Shown here piece by piece: positions 18,622-27,537 of a stretch of DNA of 64,000 nucleotides. The notes under the pieces were generated by a model. That model ran no database searches and had not been told where the DNA came from. It saw only the letters and a program-made list of their open reading frames with translations. How positions within the stretch are numbered: position 1 is the stretch's first letter; each line of letters opens with the position of its first letter. Source of the DNA: Bacillus sp. FJAT-29790 (GTDB taxonomy: Bacteria; Bacillota; Bacilli; Bacillales; Cytobacillaceae); NCBI RefSeq assembly GCF_019039215.1, contig NZ_JAHNZZ010000001.1:2645598-2709597 (forward strand). The letters run 5' to 3'. The position numbers and the translations under genes are program-made.

Positions 18622-18915
18622 AAAAATAGGCTGTTTTCGCATATATTGTTGTTTTAGCCTTCAAAGTTTGCCCGTTGATTTCCGCTGTGGGCACTTGCTT
18701 TCCGCGGGGAGTGACGGGAGCCTCCTCGGCGTTATCGCCTGTGGGGTCTCCCGTTCCCTCTATTCCCGCAGGATACTGATTTTACATCCATGAATCTGCC
18801 CACGCACGAAGGAAATGCGATAGCATTTTCGAAGAGTCAAGTGCCCTCCGCTTCAATCAACTCAGATTATTAAATAAAAATCACATTATAAAGCAACAAA
18901 CTTTACTAAAATAGC
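18622..18915. repeat. MITE-like element, family 1 (long copy)
   Basis: About 290 bp starting GGCTGTTTTCGCATATATTG and ending TTTACTAAAATAGCC, with inverted ends. The core GTTGATTTCCGCTGTGGGC and CCGCTTCAATCAACT form outer arms. The inner GGGAGCCTCCTCGGCG...GCCTGTGGGGTCTCCC forms a strong hairpin. Confidence 0.85.
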
Positions 18916-18952
18916 CAAAAAATATTAGCGGTACCCTTCAATTGGGTACCGC
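18916..18952 (-). terminator. Terminator of the ring-cleavage dioxygenase gene
   Basis: Perfect stem GCGGTACCC/GGGTACCGC followed on the minus strand by a T-rich tract. Confidence 0.75.
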
Positions 18953-18971
18953 AAAACTTATACAACGTTTC

Positions 18972-19823
18972 TCAAACCCTTAATTGAATCCGATTTCCTG
19001 AAGGGTCTTGTGTGACAAAATAACCATTCTCTTCTTTTACTGAAACTCCAATGGTATTTAATTGTTCTACAGCATATTTTCTAGCTTCTTTATCTGGAAA
19101 AACAAGTGTAAATGAATTCAACCCGACACTGTTCTCGGCTGGCGCAGGGGCACCAACTCCATTCCAAGTATTCAATCCAATATGATGGTGATATCCGCCA
19201 GTAGAGATGAAGAGTGCCTGACCGCCATATCGGCAAACAATATCAAACCCAAGACCTTTACAATAAAACTCTTCTGTTTCTTGAAATTCAGAAACATGTA
19301 AATGGATATGCCCCATCAGTGTCCCAGCAGGAAGCCCATTCCATGGTTCTCCGTTTCCTTCAGCCAGAATACTTTCAACATCTAACGGGTTCGTCGCCAT
19401 TACTACTTCATTCTTTACCCAATCCCATGTTGAAGATGGGCGATCTGAATAAATTTCTATTCCATTGCCATCGGGGTCTGCTAAGTAAAGTGCCTCACTT
19501 ACAAGATGATCAGATGCCCCCTGTAATGGATAGCGTGTTTCTATAAAATGCCGTATTACTTTCGCTAAATCAGCTCGGCTAGGCAGCAGCAATGCAAAGT
19601 GATATAAGCCAGTTGTACGCGGCTGTTTCGGTATCACATTTTCGGGCTGTTCAATCGATAAAAGCGGGGTTTTGCCATCCGCCGTTAGAATCGCTTTTTT
19701 CTCTGTCTGTTCCAATATTTGAAATCCAATTATTTTTTGATAAAAAGCCAAAGACCGCTGTAAATCTATTACTTTTAAATCAACTTGCCCAACAAATGTA
19801 TGAGGCTTGCTATGAAATGTCAT
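18972..19823 (-). CDS. CatE-like extradiol ring-cleavage dioxygenase
   Basis: 283 residues with two vicinal-oxygen-chelate (glyoxalase-like) modules. Likely iron ligands are a His in GLYHFALLLP (about 70-80) or in GHIHLHVSEF (about 170), a His in HHIGLNTW (about 210-220), and Glu near the C-terminus. The length and start (FVGQVDLKVIDLQRSLAFYQ) resemble B. subtilis CatE, a catechol-2,3-dioxygenase. It is divergent from a YodB/CatR-like regulator, the same arrangement used to sense quinones and catechols. TAGGAGGAG precedes the ATG. Confidence 0.82.
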   Translation of the reverse strand: MTFHSKPHTFVGQVDLKVIDLQRSLAFYQKIIGFQILEQTEKKAILTADGKTPLLSIEQPENVIPKQPRTTGLYHFALLLPSRADLAKVIRHFIETRYPLQGASDHLVSEALYLADPDGNGIEIYSDRPSSTWDWVKNEVVMATNPLDVESILAEGNGEPWNGLPAGTLMGHIHLHVSEFQETEEFYCKGLGFDIVCRYGGQALFISTGGYHHHIGLNTWNGVGAPAPAENSVGLNSFTLVFPDKEARKYAVEQLNTIGVSVKEENGYFVTQDPSGNRIQLRV

Positions 19824-19883
19824 CTTATAACTCCTCCTAATTTGAACAGCACATATTTTTATTTCGTGTTTATTATTAGTTAG

Positions 19884-19900
19884 TTACTTTATGTAAGTAA
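19884..19900. promoter_or_regulatory. Candidate DUF24-regulator site 1
   Basis: TTACTTTATGTAAGTAA is an inverted repeat between the divergent dioxygenase and HxlR-type regulator genes. Assignment to that regulator is inference. Confidence 0.4.
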
Positions 19901-19935
19901 TTATAAATTTACAATTAACTAATGTCAAGTTAACA

Positions 19936-19952
19936 TATTACAAGTAGTAATA
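19936..19952. promoter_or_regulatory. Candidate DUF24-regulator site 2
   Basis: TATTACAAGTAGTAATA is a second inverted repeat with similar half-sites, 52 bp from the first. Confidence 0.45.
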
Positions 19953-20001
19953 GAATTATTTATTGTAATATGGTATTGTATTAATACAGAGGTGATTGAA
20001 T

Positions 20002-20334
20002 ATGAATAAGTCTTTAATTTGTCCTCGATTTGAAAAGGCAATGAATATTTTAAGCCAGCGGTGGACTGGGCTTGTTATTTACCAGCTGCTATCAGGACCT
20101 CAACGATTTTGTGCCATTGAGTCTGCTATTGGAATAAGTGGAAGAGTTCTTTCAGAGAGGCTAAAAGATTTAGAAAGTCAAGGTTTCATAAAACGTGAAG
20201 TTTTTCCGGAAACTCCAGTTCGAATTGAATATTCCTTGACTGATAAGGGTTTATCATTAGAACCTTTAATGAGAGATATAGAAAAATGGTCTCAAACATG
20301 GTTAGATATAGAAACATCAGAATTAGATGAATAA
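20002..20334 (+). CDS. HxlR/DUF24 regulator, YodB/CatR-like
   Basis: 110 residues forming a winged helix. The conserved N-terminal cysteine is Cys7 (LICPRFEKAMNILSQRWTGL), the residue that senses quinones and diamide in B. subtilis YodB and CatR. The middle GRVLSERLKDLESQGFI and wing VRIEYSLTDKG are typical. The ATG at 20002 lies 7 bases after GAGGTG; an earlier TTG is inside the spacer. It probably represses the divergent dioxygenase until oxidised or alkylated (inference from family). Confidence 0.85.
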   Translation: MNKSLICPRFEKAMNILSQRWTGLVIYQLLSGPQRFCAIESAIGISGRVLSERLKDLESQGFIKREVFPETPVRIEYSLTDKGLSLEPLMRDIEKWSQTWLDIETSELDE

Positions 20335-20335
20335 A

Positions 20336-20395
20336 AGAAGCTGACTCGCAGGTCATTGTAAAATGCCTTTTCGGAGTCAGCTTCTTTATTTTTTT
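20336..20395 (+). terminator. Terminator of the HxlR-type gene
   Basis: Stem AAGAAGCTGACTC/GAGTCAGCTTCTT followed by TTTTTTT on the plus strand. Confidence 0.85.
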
Positions 20396-20522
20396 GAAAT
20401 TTTATCTTTTAAGTAGGCCCTTTTCTTAAACTTTAAGAAAAAGGGAGCTTTTCCATGTGGAAACAACTCCGTTTTTTACATATACAATTTTTAGAGGATT
20501 GACCAGCATTCTACAGGTTTTT

Positions 20523-21704
20523 TCATGAGGCAGAGACCAAGCTTTTCGTTTCTTTAATTTTTCTATCATAAACAATCGTCGTAAAGATCGAGATGACAAA
20601 CAGGACGATTAATACCGTATAAAGCATCGAGATTCCGTGTAAATCTACAAGGATTCCCCCAAGCAGAGGGCCGATCATCCTTCCGCCGGTTGCCGTGCTA
20701 TTAACGATCCCCTGGTAAAACCCTTCTCTTCCTTTAGGTGCGAGGTCGTTTGCGATGGTTGGAACTGCAGGCCAAACGAGCATTTCTCCAATTGTAAGAA
20801 TAAACATTGCAGCAAGAAAAGCAGAAAACTGCTGAGCGTAGGCCACAACTACGAAGGAGACAATAAAAGTAATCATCCCAATAATCATTTGTGTTTTAAG
20901 TGATTTAAAACGCTTCACGACGCCATTCAGTAATGGCTGGCCAATCACAATGACTGCCCCATTGATCGTCCATAGCATGCTGTACTGCTTTAAAGAAATA
21001 TTAAGCTCTTGTGTGTGAGACGCAATCGTGGTCATCCACTGAGAATAGCCTACCCAGCATAGTAAATAGCCAATACATAAAATTAATAAGGCATAGAGCT
21101 TCGTGTGATTTTTATTACCCATTTTTTTCTGAGGAGTAGATGATTGCTTTCTATCAACTGTATTGATTCCCTTGTATCCAAAAACGGCAATAAACAGAAA
21201 AATAATATACATCAAGGTATTCGCTACAAAGATCAGCTGGAATGAGTAAGATGCGACAAGCCCTGCAAGAGAGGCGCCCACTGCCACACCAAGATTTGCC
21301 GCAACATAGATCGCATTAAAAGCTTTTCTGCCGCCTTCCTTCCAGACCGAACCGGCCATTGCATACATGGAAGGAAAGACAATGCCTGAGCCGAAACCAA
21401 CAAGAGTTAATAATACAACATAAGCTGGCCATCCATGCCAGAAAGTTAAACCAATTAATGATATTAATGTAAATCCAATTCCGATGAGGATCGATTTATA
21501 GCCTCCGATTTTATCGAATAGGAATCCTCCATATAAATTTCCGATCACGCTCGCCGCTGAGTTTAGCATTAGAACAATCCCCGCGACTGACAATGATTTA
21601 CCTAAATGATCGTGAATATAAATTGTGTTTAAAGGCCATAAAAAAGAAGAGCCCGTTACATTCACCGCCATCCCAATAATCAGTAGCCATAAGGCTCGTG
21701 GCAT
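20523..21704 (-). CDS. MFS efflux-type transporter
   Basis: About 393 residues with 12 predicted membrane segments. It begins MPRALWLLIIGMAVNVTGSS; loop 2-3 reads GGFLFDKIGGYKS and segment 5 region has GFGSGIVFPS, as in multidrug-type MFS carriers (YttB-like). The ATG at 21704 follows AAGGAG. A 57-residue upstream extension reads through a repeat element and is not believed. Substrate unknown. Confidence 0.8.
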   Translation of the reverse strand: MPRALWLLIIGMAVNVTGSSFLWPLNTIYIHDHLGKSLSVAGIVLMLNSAASVIGNLYGGFLFDKIGGYKSILIGIGFTLISLIGLTFWHGWPAYVVLLTLVGFGSGIVFPSMYAMAGSVWKEGGRKAFNAIYVAANLGVAVGASLAGLVASYSFQLIFVANTLMYIIFLFIAVFGYKGINTVDRKQSSTPQKKMGNKNHTKLYALLILCIGYLLCWVGYSQWMTTIASHTQELNISLKQYSMLWTINGAVIVIGQPLLNGVVKRFKSLKTQMIIGMITFIVSFVVVAYAQQFSAFLAAMFILTIGEMLVWPAVPTIANDLAPKGREGFYQGIVNSTATGGRMIGPLLGGILVDLHGISMLYTVLIVLFVISIFTTIVYDRKIKETKSLVSAS

Positions 21705-21754
21705 GTAAACCGCTCCTTTACTTAAAATACATTTTATTGATAAGACTTTGTTAA

Positions 21755-21875
21755 TGCACAATGTTGATAGAATGCATACTAGCGGGGTGGTTTTGCCTGA
21801 AGAGAGCTTTTTTGCGGAGCAAAACCCGCCTCTCGGAAGGTAAATCGATCCCGCGAGTATAACAACAATATCCAT
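21755..21875. repeat. Palindromic repeat, family 2 (copy 1)
   Basis: AATGTTG..., then CTAGCGGGGTGGTTTTGCC, a central GAGAG...CTCTCGG arm, GGTAAATCGATCCCGCG and a closing AACAACAAT. It shares its arms with copies near 53005 and 58795. It lies upstream of the MFS gene; the remainder of the 21705-22147 gap shows only the nrfA terminator. Confidence 0.75.
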
Positions 21876-22094
21876 TTACAGCGCCAATGTTAAAAGAACC
21901 ATAATTCTTCTGTGTATTTCGGTTTTCAAAATAATTTTATTCTCTTTTCTGTGCCCTTGCAACCTATTTTAATCGTAGCGTTCGAATCCAGAAAATGCAA
22001 AATATTCTCATGTACGGAAAATATGATTTCCATAAAAAATAGCTAGTAATTATGTCACTCATATTGACACCCGTTCATTCATTTGTCACAATAA

Positions 22095-22137
22095 AGAAAA
22101 CACCATACAAACCGCATTTGTACAGTGTTTTCATAGT
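22095..22137 (-). terminator. nrfA terminator
   Basis: Stem AAAACAC...GTGTTTT with TGTACA/TACAA inner pairing, directly downstream of nrfA. Confidence 0.7.
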
Positions 22138-22147
22138 TAATATTTTT

Positions 22148-23578
22148 TTATTTTGAAGGAGGCTGAATCGCAGGGAAATAGCTGTTGATCGCATGCTCTT
22201 TCTTTTTGAAGTTATCCTTTTCTTCAAATACAGCCTTCTTCGCTTTTTCGATCTCTTTATTTAACTCTTCAAGATTGACACCTTTTTTAACAAGTTCCTC
22301 AATTCCAATTTGAATTGCTTTATTTGATTCTTCAATCGACGTTCTTAAAGAATCCATCGCACCTTGCGGATTATGGAAACCAGCTCCATTTTCGGCTGCT
22401 ATGATATCCCAATGCCATTGTCCTTTACGAACATGTTCCTGTGCCTTCTTAATTTTATCCTCACTAACCCCGGAACTAATCATCTTATTTACATAGTAGT
22501 GGGAAGTGATTGAAATGTCCTCTGCCTTGTGTAAAGCGGCGATATGAGTATCTTGAATTTGCATGACACGCTCTTTTAACGCATCAAGATCACGATTGCT
22601 GTGGCATGTTGCACATGATTGCTCCATAGACTTCAGCGGTGACTTAATCCAGTGAGAAGTGATTTTCTTCTTCCCATCCGCTCGTTCATATGGCATATGG
22701 CAATCAGCACAGCTCACATCTGCCTTGCCATGAGGGCCTTCTATATGTGTTTCAAATTCTGGATGCTGCACTTTTAACATCGGTGTACCTGAAACATTAT
22801 GAATCCAGTCTTTTTCAAAGCCTCTTTCTTTCGCTGTTGTTTCGTAGTATTCGTACATATCTTCAGGCTTAAATCCGTTTGCCCATGGAAACGTTACTTC
22901 TCCATTTTCTGGTGCAAAGTAATATTCAACATGGCATTGGCCGCAAACATAGCTGCGCATATCGTTTTTAGTCGGATTTGACAAATCAATTCCTTGCGAT
23001 TCCATCGCTTTTATAAAGCTTGGACGAGTAATGCGAAGGTCCATTGTTTCCGGGTCATGACAATCTGAACAGCCAATTGGCGAATGTCCCATTGCCTCTG
23101 CCTTTGGCCAGATGACATCATTAAAGCTTCCACTCCAATACTCATCACCCATCTCTTCGATCATTTGTGGAACAGCAGTCGATTTACATGTTAAGCAGGA
23201 GCCGATTGATTTATCAGTAATACGTGCAGTTTCGCGGATATCTTCGTTTGCATACATATGCCCGCGGTCTTCCGTATACTGAGTTGCAAACCCATATCCG
23301 TTAAAAAGAATCGGTAAATATGGTTCTTTATCGGCATCATATTTACTCCGGTTGATTGATCCGCCATATTTTGTATCTTCTTCTTCCATCGTTTTCTGAT
23401 AGCTGTCATATTGAAGCGGGAATAAATCTTTAAATGCTTCACTTCTGATTTCATCTTTTGACAAGCCTGTCGACGCTACACTTGCTGCATTTTTAGTTAT
23501 GTCTGCACCCGAACAGCCTGAAAGAATCAGAATGACCGCTACTAGGAAGAAAAATGACCATTGATAAGTCCTAACCAT
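22148..23578 (-). CDS. nrfA: Ammonia-forming cytochrome c nitrite reductase NrfA
   Basis: 476 residues. A lipoprotein signal ends at Cys22 (LSGC), so the enzyme is anchored outside the membrane. Five haem sites are visible: the special lysine-ligated CLTCK at 128-132, then CSDCH (170), CGQCH (212), CADCH (290) and CATCH (322). The segment between haems 3 and 4 carries conserved catalytic-region residues (ECH-VEYYFAP, THIEGPHGK). It reduces nitrite to ammonium with six electrons from NrfH. The start overlaps the nrfH stop by 8 bases. Confidence 0.96.
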   Translation of the reverse strand: MVRTYQWSFFFLVAVILILSGCSGADITKNAASVASTGLSKDEIRSEAFKDLFPLQYDSYQKTMEEEDTKYGGSINRSKYDADKEPYLPILFNGYGFATQYTEDRGHMYANEDIRETARITDKSIGSCLTCKSTAVPQMIEEMGDEYWSGSFNDVIWPKAEAMGHSPIGCSDCHDPETMDLRITRPSFIKAMESQGIDLSNPTKNDMRSYVCGQCHVEYYFAPENGEVTFPWANGFKPEDMYEYYETTAKERGFEKDWIHNVSGTPMLKVQHPEFETHIEGPHGKADVSCADCHMPYERADGKKKITSHWIKSPLKSMEQSCATCHSNRDLDALKERVMQIQDTHIAALHKAEDISITSHYYVNKMISSGVSEDKIKKAQEHVRKGQWHWDIIAAENGAGFHNPQGAMDSLRTSIEESNKAIQIGIEELVKKGVNLEELNKEIEKAKKAVFEEKDNFKKKEHAINSYFPAIQPPSK

Positions 23579-24104
23579 TGTTCAACGTACCTCCTTTGTT
23601 TTCTAAAAGCTCCCCAGATTTAGGCGGTTTATAGAAATTCTCTGTTTTAAAGCCTTTGCCATGTGGGATTTCTTGATGGCAGCTTGTGCAGCTGTCTTTT
23701 GCATCATGCGAAACATTATCCACAGTGCTCTCATGGCAATCAACACAGTTTTGATTGATTACCTTGGCTGATCTTTCGGTCGCCAGCAGAACATCCGGTA
23801 TTTTCTCTGACCCTAGTGTGTTGTAATACATATGGTTTAGGCCTGCTTTTGCTTTAAATGTCAGCTTTCCTGTTTGCGTTTCATGAGGCAAGTGACAATC
23901 ATTACAAGCAAGCTTAGCATGGGTCGAATCAGTAAAGGATTCATGCACACTCGTCATGATGTGGCAGCTTTGACAGAAATCGGCTGAGTCCGTGTAGGCG
24001 AAAGTTTTAGCCGTCACGGCTGAAATAATGATTCCCGCAAATACTCCGATAAAAATTAAGATTTTTTTATCAATAGCGAATAGCTTTTTTAGCATTTTTT
24101 TCAC
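23571..24104 (-). CDS. nrfH: Cytochrome c nitrite reductase small subunit NrfH
   Basis: 177 residues of the NapC/NirT family. One N-terminal membrane anchor (about 12-33) is followed by four haem motifs: CQSCH, CNDCH, CVDCH and CTSCH. It takes electrons from menaquinol and passes them to NrfA on the outer face of the membrane. It is transcribed with nrfA, and it lies downstream of the ccm genes that probably mature both proteins. Confidence 0.95.
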   Translation of the reverse strand: MKKMLKKLFAIDKKILIFIGVFAGIIISAVTAKTFAYTDSADFCQSCHIMTSVHESFTDSTHAKLACNDCHLPHETQTGKLTFKAKAGLNHMYYNTLGSEKIPDVLLATERSAKVINQNCVDCHESTVDNVSHDAKDSCTSCHQEIPHGKGFKTENFYKPPKSGELLENKGGTLNNG

Positions 24105-24109
24105 CTCCC

Positions 24110-24240
24110 TTTAAGAAAAGCGGAAGCGCCTTGCCCAGGAGTGACAAGCATAAAATGTGCTGGCGTGAAGGTTGGTCTTTAAACTTCTCGACGGATTGGC
24201 GAGTCCCTAGGTGCTGGAGCAGACCGCTTTTAAAAATTAG
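24110..24240. repeat. Bacillus-type GCGGAAGCGCC repeat (degenerate)
   Basis: AAAAGCGGAAGCGCCTTGCCC at one end and GTGCTGGAGCAGACCGCTTTT at the other pair as imperfect inverted arms, with GACAAGCATAA inside. I recall similar elements as common between Bacillaceae genes. Confidence 0.5.
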
Positions 24241-24512
24241 GCTCTGTTAAATTTGTCTGTTGATTTCCGCTCCAATTAACAGGGTGCAAAAATCAACATT
24301 GCGCTTTAACACAGCAAAAAATTTAGAAGGCTATTTTCGTAAAAATTACTGCTCTTGTAACTTAGCTAATCGCTACTAAAATCATTTTTGAGGGACTTGA
24401 AGCAATCACTAATTCATAAATTGTCTTTTTTCAAGTCTCTCCCGAAAGCAATATCTTCTACAAAAAAAGCCTGTTAAACATATATTAAAACGCTGATAAC
24501 AGCATTCTAATC
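24235..24512. repeat. Degenerate family-1 repeat and AT-rich spacer
   Basis: AGGCTCTGTTAAATTTG, GTTGATTTCCGCTCCAATTAAC and TTTAACACAGCA form a decayed family-1 copy. Then comes a second fragment beginning AGGCTATTTTCG and ending GCCTGTTAAAC. No promoter or gene could be recognised. It splits ccmG from nrfH. Confidence 0.5.
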
Positions 24513-25019
24513 CTATAGTTTGGAAATATTCTCTATAAGTTCTATCAGTTTTTTCTTTGTCGTTGGACCTACAAATCTCTCAACAATTATCCCGTTTTTA
24601 TCAATTATAAGCGTATCCGGCTGGCCGATTACGCTGTATTCTTTTGATACGTCTTCTTTTGTATCTAGTAAATAAGGCAATTTAGAGTTGGTCTCCTTGA
24701 TATATTTCTCTATTCGCTTCGATGATTCGCCTTTAGCGATCAGCAAAAGTTCCGCATCCTTGTATTCTGCCGCGAATGCTTCTAACTCTGGTGCCTCATC
24801 GATACATGGCTGGCACCAAGTAGCAAAGAAGTTTAAAACAACGACCTTCCCTTTATAGTCAGATAACTGATATTCCATCCCATAAATATCCTTCAGGTTA
24901 AAATCAATTGCCTCATCCCCAGGATTTGCGGACACTTTTCCGCTTAATCCATTCACTAGGATTCCGATAACACCTGTAACAATGACGATCACTATGAGAG
25001 GTATGAGCCTTTTTCTCAT
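24513..25019 (-). CDS. ccmG: ResA/CcmG-like thiol-disulfide oxidoreductase
   Basis: 168 residues. An N-terminal membrane anchor (about 5-24) is followed by an extracellular thioredoxin fold with the active site WCQPC (Trp68-Cys69-Cys72) and the ResA/CcmG-type ending of the fold. It keeps the CXXCH cysteines of apocytochromes reduced. In context it is the CcmG of the adjacent System I set; by sequence alone it could equally be called ResA. Confidence 0.88.
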   Translation of the reverse strand: MRKRLIPLIVIVIVTGVIGILVNGLSGKVSANPGDEAIDFNLKDIYGMEYQLSDYKGKVVVLNFFATWCQPCIDEAPELEAFAAEYKDAELLLIAKGESSKRIEKYIKETNSKLPYLLDTKEDVSKEYSVIGQPDTLIIDKNGIIVERFVGPTTKKKLIELIENISKL

Positions 25020-25031
25020 TTTCTCACCTAC

Positions 25032-25166
25032 TTATTTTGATTCTGACTGCCAATCTTCAATCAACTGAATCTCTTTTTTTAGCTCCTTTTGGCGTTTGCC
25101 GAGAATAAAGATATATCCTGCCAATAAGCCCCATATGACTGAGTAAGCCATAAATAAATATTGCAT
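25032..25166 (-). CDS. ccmD: CcmD-like small membrane protein, 44 residues
   Basis: An ATG after GGAGGCGG opens a 44-codon frame with one membrane segment (MQYLFMAYSVIWGLLAGYIF) and a charged cytoplasmic tail (GKRQKELKKEI). This is the size and topology of CcmD, which helps release holo-CcmE from CcmABC. It sits exactly between ccmC and ccmG, as in many ccm operons. Confidence 0.85.
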   Translation of the reverse strand: MQYLFMAYSVIWGLLAGYIFILGKRQKELKKEIQLIEDWQSESK

Positions 25167-25184
25167 TATTTCCGCCTCCTATTT

Positions 25185-25895
25185 TCAACTTGCTAGTTTT
25201 TCAATCACTTTCATTTTTGCCTTTTTGACAGTTAGCCGCATTTTTTCAATTTCGGTCCCTTTGCGCATCAAGAAAATATAAAGTAAAGTGATCGTACCGA
25301 TGCAGAATAATAGGGTAATCAGCATGTCTGGCTCAATTCCCCCGCCTTTCTGATTCTTCCCATCTCCGAACACAACCGGGTGCAGCTTCGTGTTCCACCA
25401 GCGGATCGCCATGAAAACGATAGGGACATTGATACAGCCAATGATCCCAAAGACGGCGGATAGTTTAGCAATCTTTTCCCATGAGCCTTCCATTTTACGA
25501 ACGAACAAATAAGCGACATAAATAAACCAAAGAATTAAGGTTGTTACTAATCTAGGCTCCCAAGTCCACCACGTGTTCCAAGCGGATTTCCCCCAAATCA
25601 TTCCTGTTACGAGCGCGATTGTTGTAAAAAGCACGCCTATTTCTGCCGAAACACCCGCCTTAATAAAGTGGGATTCAGTCGGTTTTTTTAAAGTTAAAAT
25701 ACTATAAAAGCCGACAACAAAGAATGCTAAGAAGGCTACCCATGCAGAGCCGACATGAAAGTAAAATATTTTCTGGGTTACACCCATTTGTTTTTCAACC
25801 GGTGACCAGATAAAAACTAAATATAAAGCAATGAACACGGCCGGCACGAGAATCATATAAAGAATACGGTCAATCATGGCTGACGGTTGTTTCAT
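25185..25895 (-). CDS. ccmC: Haem handling protein CcmC
   Basis: 236 residues with six predicted membrane segments. The tryptophan-rich haem motif reads WNTWWTWEPRL (about 106-116), and conserved histidines are at about 47 and in the later loops. CcmC passes haem to CcmE with the CcmAB transporter. Its ATG overlaps the ccmB stop (TAATG), so translation is coupled. Confidence 0.93.
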   Translation of the reverse strand: MKQPSAMIDRILYMILVPAVFIALYLVFIWSPVEKQMGVTQKIFYFHVGSAWVAFLAFFVVGFYSILTLKKPTESHFIKAGVSAEIGVLFTTIALVTGMIWGKSAWNTWWTWEPRLVTTLILWFIYVAYLFVRKMEGSWEKIAKLSAVFGIIGCINVPIVFMAIRWWNTKLHPVVFGDGKNQKGGGIEPDMLITLLFCIGTITLLYIFLMRKGTEIEKMRLTVKKAKMKVIEKLAS

Positions 25896-26578
25896 TACGA
25901 TCCCTCCATCAAGTATTCAAATAGAAAAAAGCAGGCTGCAAAAAACAGCAAGTCATACCCAGCCATAAGCTGCAGCCATGAGATGGCATCCTGGATCCCG
26001 TCTTGGCCAAGGACAACCTTGGTCGCCTGGACAGCCGCGATCATCAGAGGGCTAAGCAGCGGAAGCAGCAGAACCGGAAGCAGCATCTCGCTATTTTTCG
26101 CATTGGCAGCTAGTGCTGCTAAGAATGTTCCAACGATGATAAATCCGAATGTAGCTGTAAAAACAATCAAGAGAAACCAGATAAAATAGCCATTAAATCG
26201 ATAATCAAACAAGACGAATAACACCGGAATGCTGACCACCTGTACCGTTATCACAAGTACTAAATTAGCAATTACCTTACCAATGTAGATACTAGCTGGG
26301 TCAATGGGTGCGATCATTAATCCCGTCAGGCTATCATTTTCTTTCTCTGCTAAAAATGACCGGTTCAGCCCAAGAATCCCGGAAAATATCGTAATCACCC
26401 AAATCAAGCCCGGAATAATGGCCTTTATAGTATTATTAGTGGGGTCGAACGCAAAGCTGAAGATAAGAATGACGAGACTTGAAAAGATAATCATCATCCC
26501 GATTGTCTGTTTTGATTTCAGTTCATTTCGTATGTCCTTACTAGCAATGACAATCGCATCTGCGAAAAGCGTGATCAT
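25895..26578 (-). CDS. ccmB: Haem exporter permease CcmB
   Basis: 227 residues with six predicted membrane segments and the CcmB-type start (ADAIVIASKDIRNELKSK) and FSGILGLNRSFLAEKENDSL segment. It forms the ABC permease part of CcmAB. ATGA overlaps with the ccmA stop and TAATG with the ccmC start show a tight ccmABC operon. Confidence 0.92.
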   Translation of the reverse strand: MITLFADAIVIASKDIRNELKSKQTIGMMIIFSSLVILIFSFAFDPTNNTIKAIIPGLIWVITIFSGILGLNRSFLAEKENDSLTGLMIAPIDPASIYIGKVIANLVLVITVQVVSIPVLFVLFDYRFNGYFIWFLLIVFTATFGFIIVGTFLAALAANAKNSEMLLPVLLLPLLSPLMIAAVQATKVVLGQDGIQDAISWLQLMAGYDLLFFAACFFLFEYLMEGS

Positions 26579-27288
26579 GTTCCTCCCACCGCCGCTTCAT
26601 ACCACTCTTTTAACGATTGCAAGCCTGCCTCTTGGTCAATTTGCTGACTTGTGATCACTCTCCCTTTATTTAGGACGGTCACCCGATCACATACTCTCAT
26701 CACCTGTTCAAAATCATGCGAGATTAAAAGAATCGAAATTCCTTTACTTTGCCTTTCCTTAATTAGGCTGTTCAGAAGATTAATTGCTTCCTGATCTAGG
26801 CCTGTATGTGGTTCATCGAGAAGAAGGACGTCCGGCTCTGCAAGCAGGACTCGGGCAATCGCGAGGCGCTGCATCATTCCTCTTGAAAAAGAACGGATTG
26901 GCAAATCTTTAAAATAATGGAGTCCCACTGCCCTTAACAGCTCCATCGCCCTTTTTTCAATATTTTTTACTTTGTAGAGTTTTCCATAAAACAGCAAATT
27001 TTCTAGTGGTGATAATGAAGAATACAAAAAAGATTCATGTCCTAAATAGCCAATCTTCTTTTTCAAAAGAAGTGATTTCTTCCTTGTTTTCTCCCCGTTC
27101 AGGCGTATTTCTCCACTTGTTGGCTGCATAAGGCCGGCAGCAATCTTAAAAAATGTACTCTTCCCGGCTCCATTCGGACCTATAATGGCTACACTCTCGC
27201 CAGCTCCCAAAGCTAATGAGAAGTTCCTCAAGATGATCTTATCGCCAATCATTTTTGTGATATTTTTCATTTCAAGCATATGATCCAA
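26575..27288 (-). CDS. ccmA: Haem exporter ATPase CcmA
   Basis: 237 residues with Walker A GPNGAGKST (37-45), Walker B VLLLDEPHTGLDQ, and the signature region reading SFSRGMMQRLAIAR instead of LSGGQ, common in ABC-2 and CcmA-like ATPases. It drives haem-CcmE release. First gene of the second half of the ccm cluster, after a 250-bp gap. Confidence 0.9.
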   Translation of the reverse strand: MDHMLEMKNITKMIGDKIILRNFSLALGAGESVAIIGPNGAGKSTFFKIAAGLMQPTSGEIRLNGEKTRKKSLLLKKKIGYLGHESFLYSSLSPLENLLFYGKLYKVKNIEKRAMELLRAVGLHYFKDLPIRSFSRGMMQRLAIARVLLAEPDVLLLDEPHTGLDQEAINLLNSLIKERQSKGISILLISHDFEQVMRVCDRVTVLNKGRVITSQQIDQEAGLQSLKEWYEAAVGGT

Positions 27289-27537
27289 CTCTTTCTGTCA
27301 GAGGTTGTTAATATAGTGTTCATGGCTGTATTTTTTGTTTAGGCTCATTTCAAGTAAATTGTTGCTTTATAGCTAAAGTATTTCACTGCATCATGAACCC
27401 CTTATGAGACCCGCTTTTTCCTTTTCGGGGAGTTTTCTGGACTCATGAATTCCTTTAGACTGAAAACTCTTTTTCTAAATGACTAGTACAGTATTAAAAG
27501 CAATAATGTATAAAAAAGGAACAGTATGGTGAAGGTT
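27289..27537. repeat. Repeat-derived spacer inside the ccm cluster
   Basis: Contains ATTGTTGCTTTATAGC and CATGAACCCCTTATGAGACC, similar to the start and unit of the 52-bp array at 44024-44370. No strong promoter or terminator was seen, so transcription may read through. Confidence 0.45.

Noticed and set aside
15466-19823. Toxoflavin-type gene cluster
   Set aside because: RibA/RibD-like and VOC-type proteins are present, but no methyltransferase or other expected partners were seen; kept only as a remote idea.
20414-20446. Hairpin CCCTTTTCTTAAA/TTTAAGAAAAAGGG as MFS terminator
   Set aside because: Stem is clear but no T-run follows on the minus strand, so the call is not supported.
20523-21875. 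N-terminal extension of the MFS gene to 21875
   Set aside because: The extra 57 residues are translated from the family-2 repeat; AAGGAG lies before the ATG at 21704.
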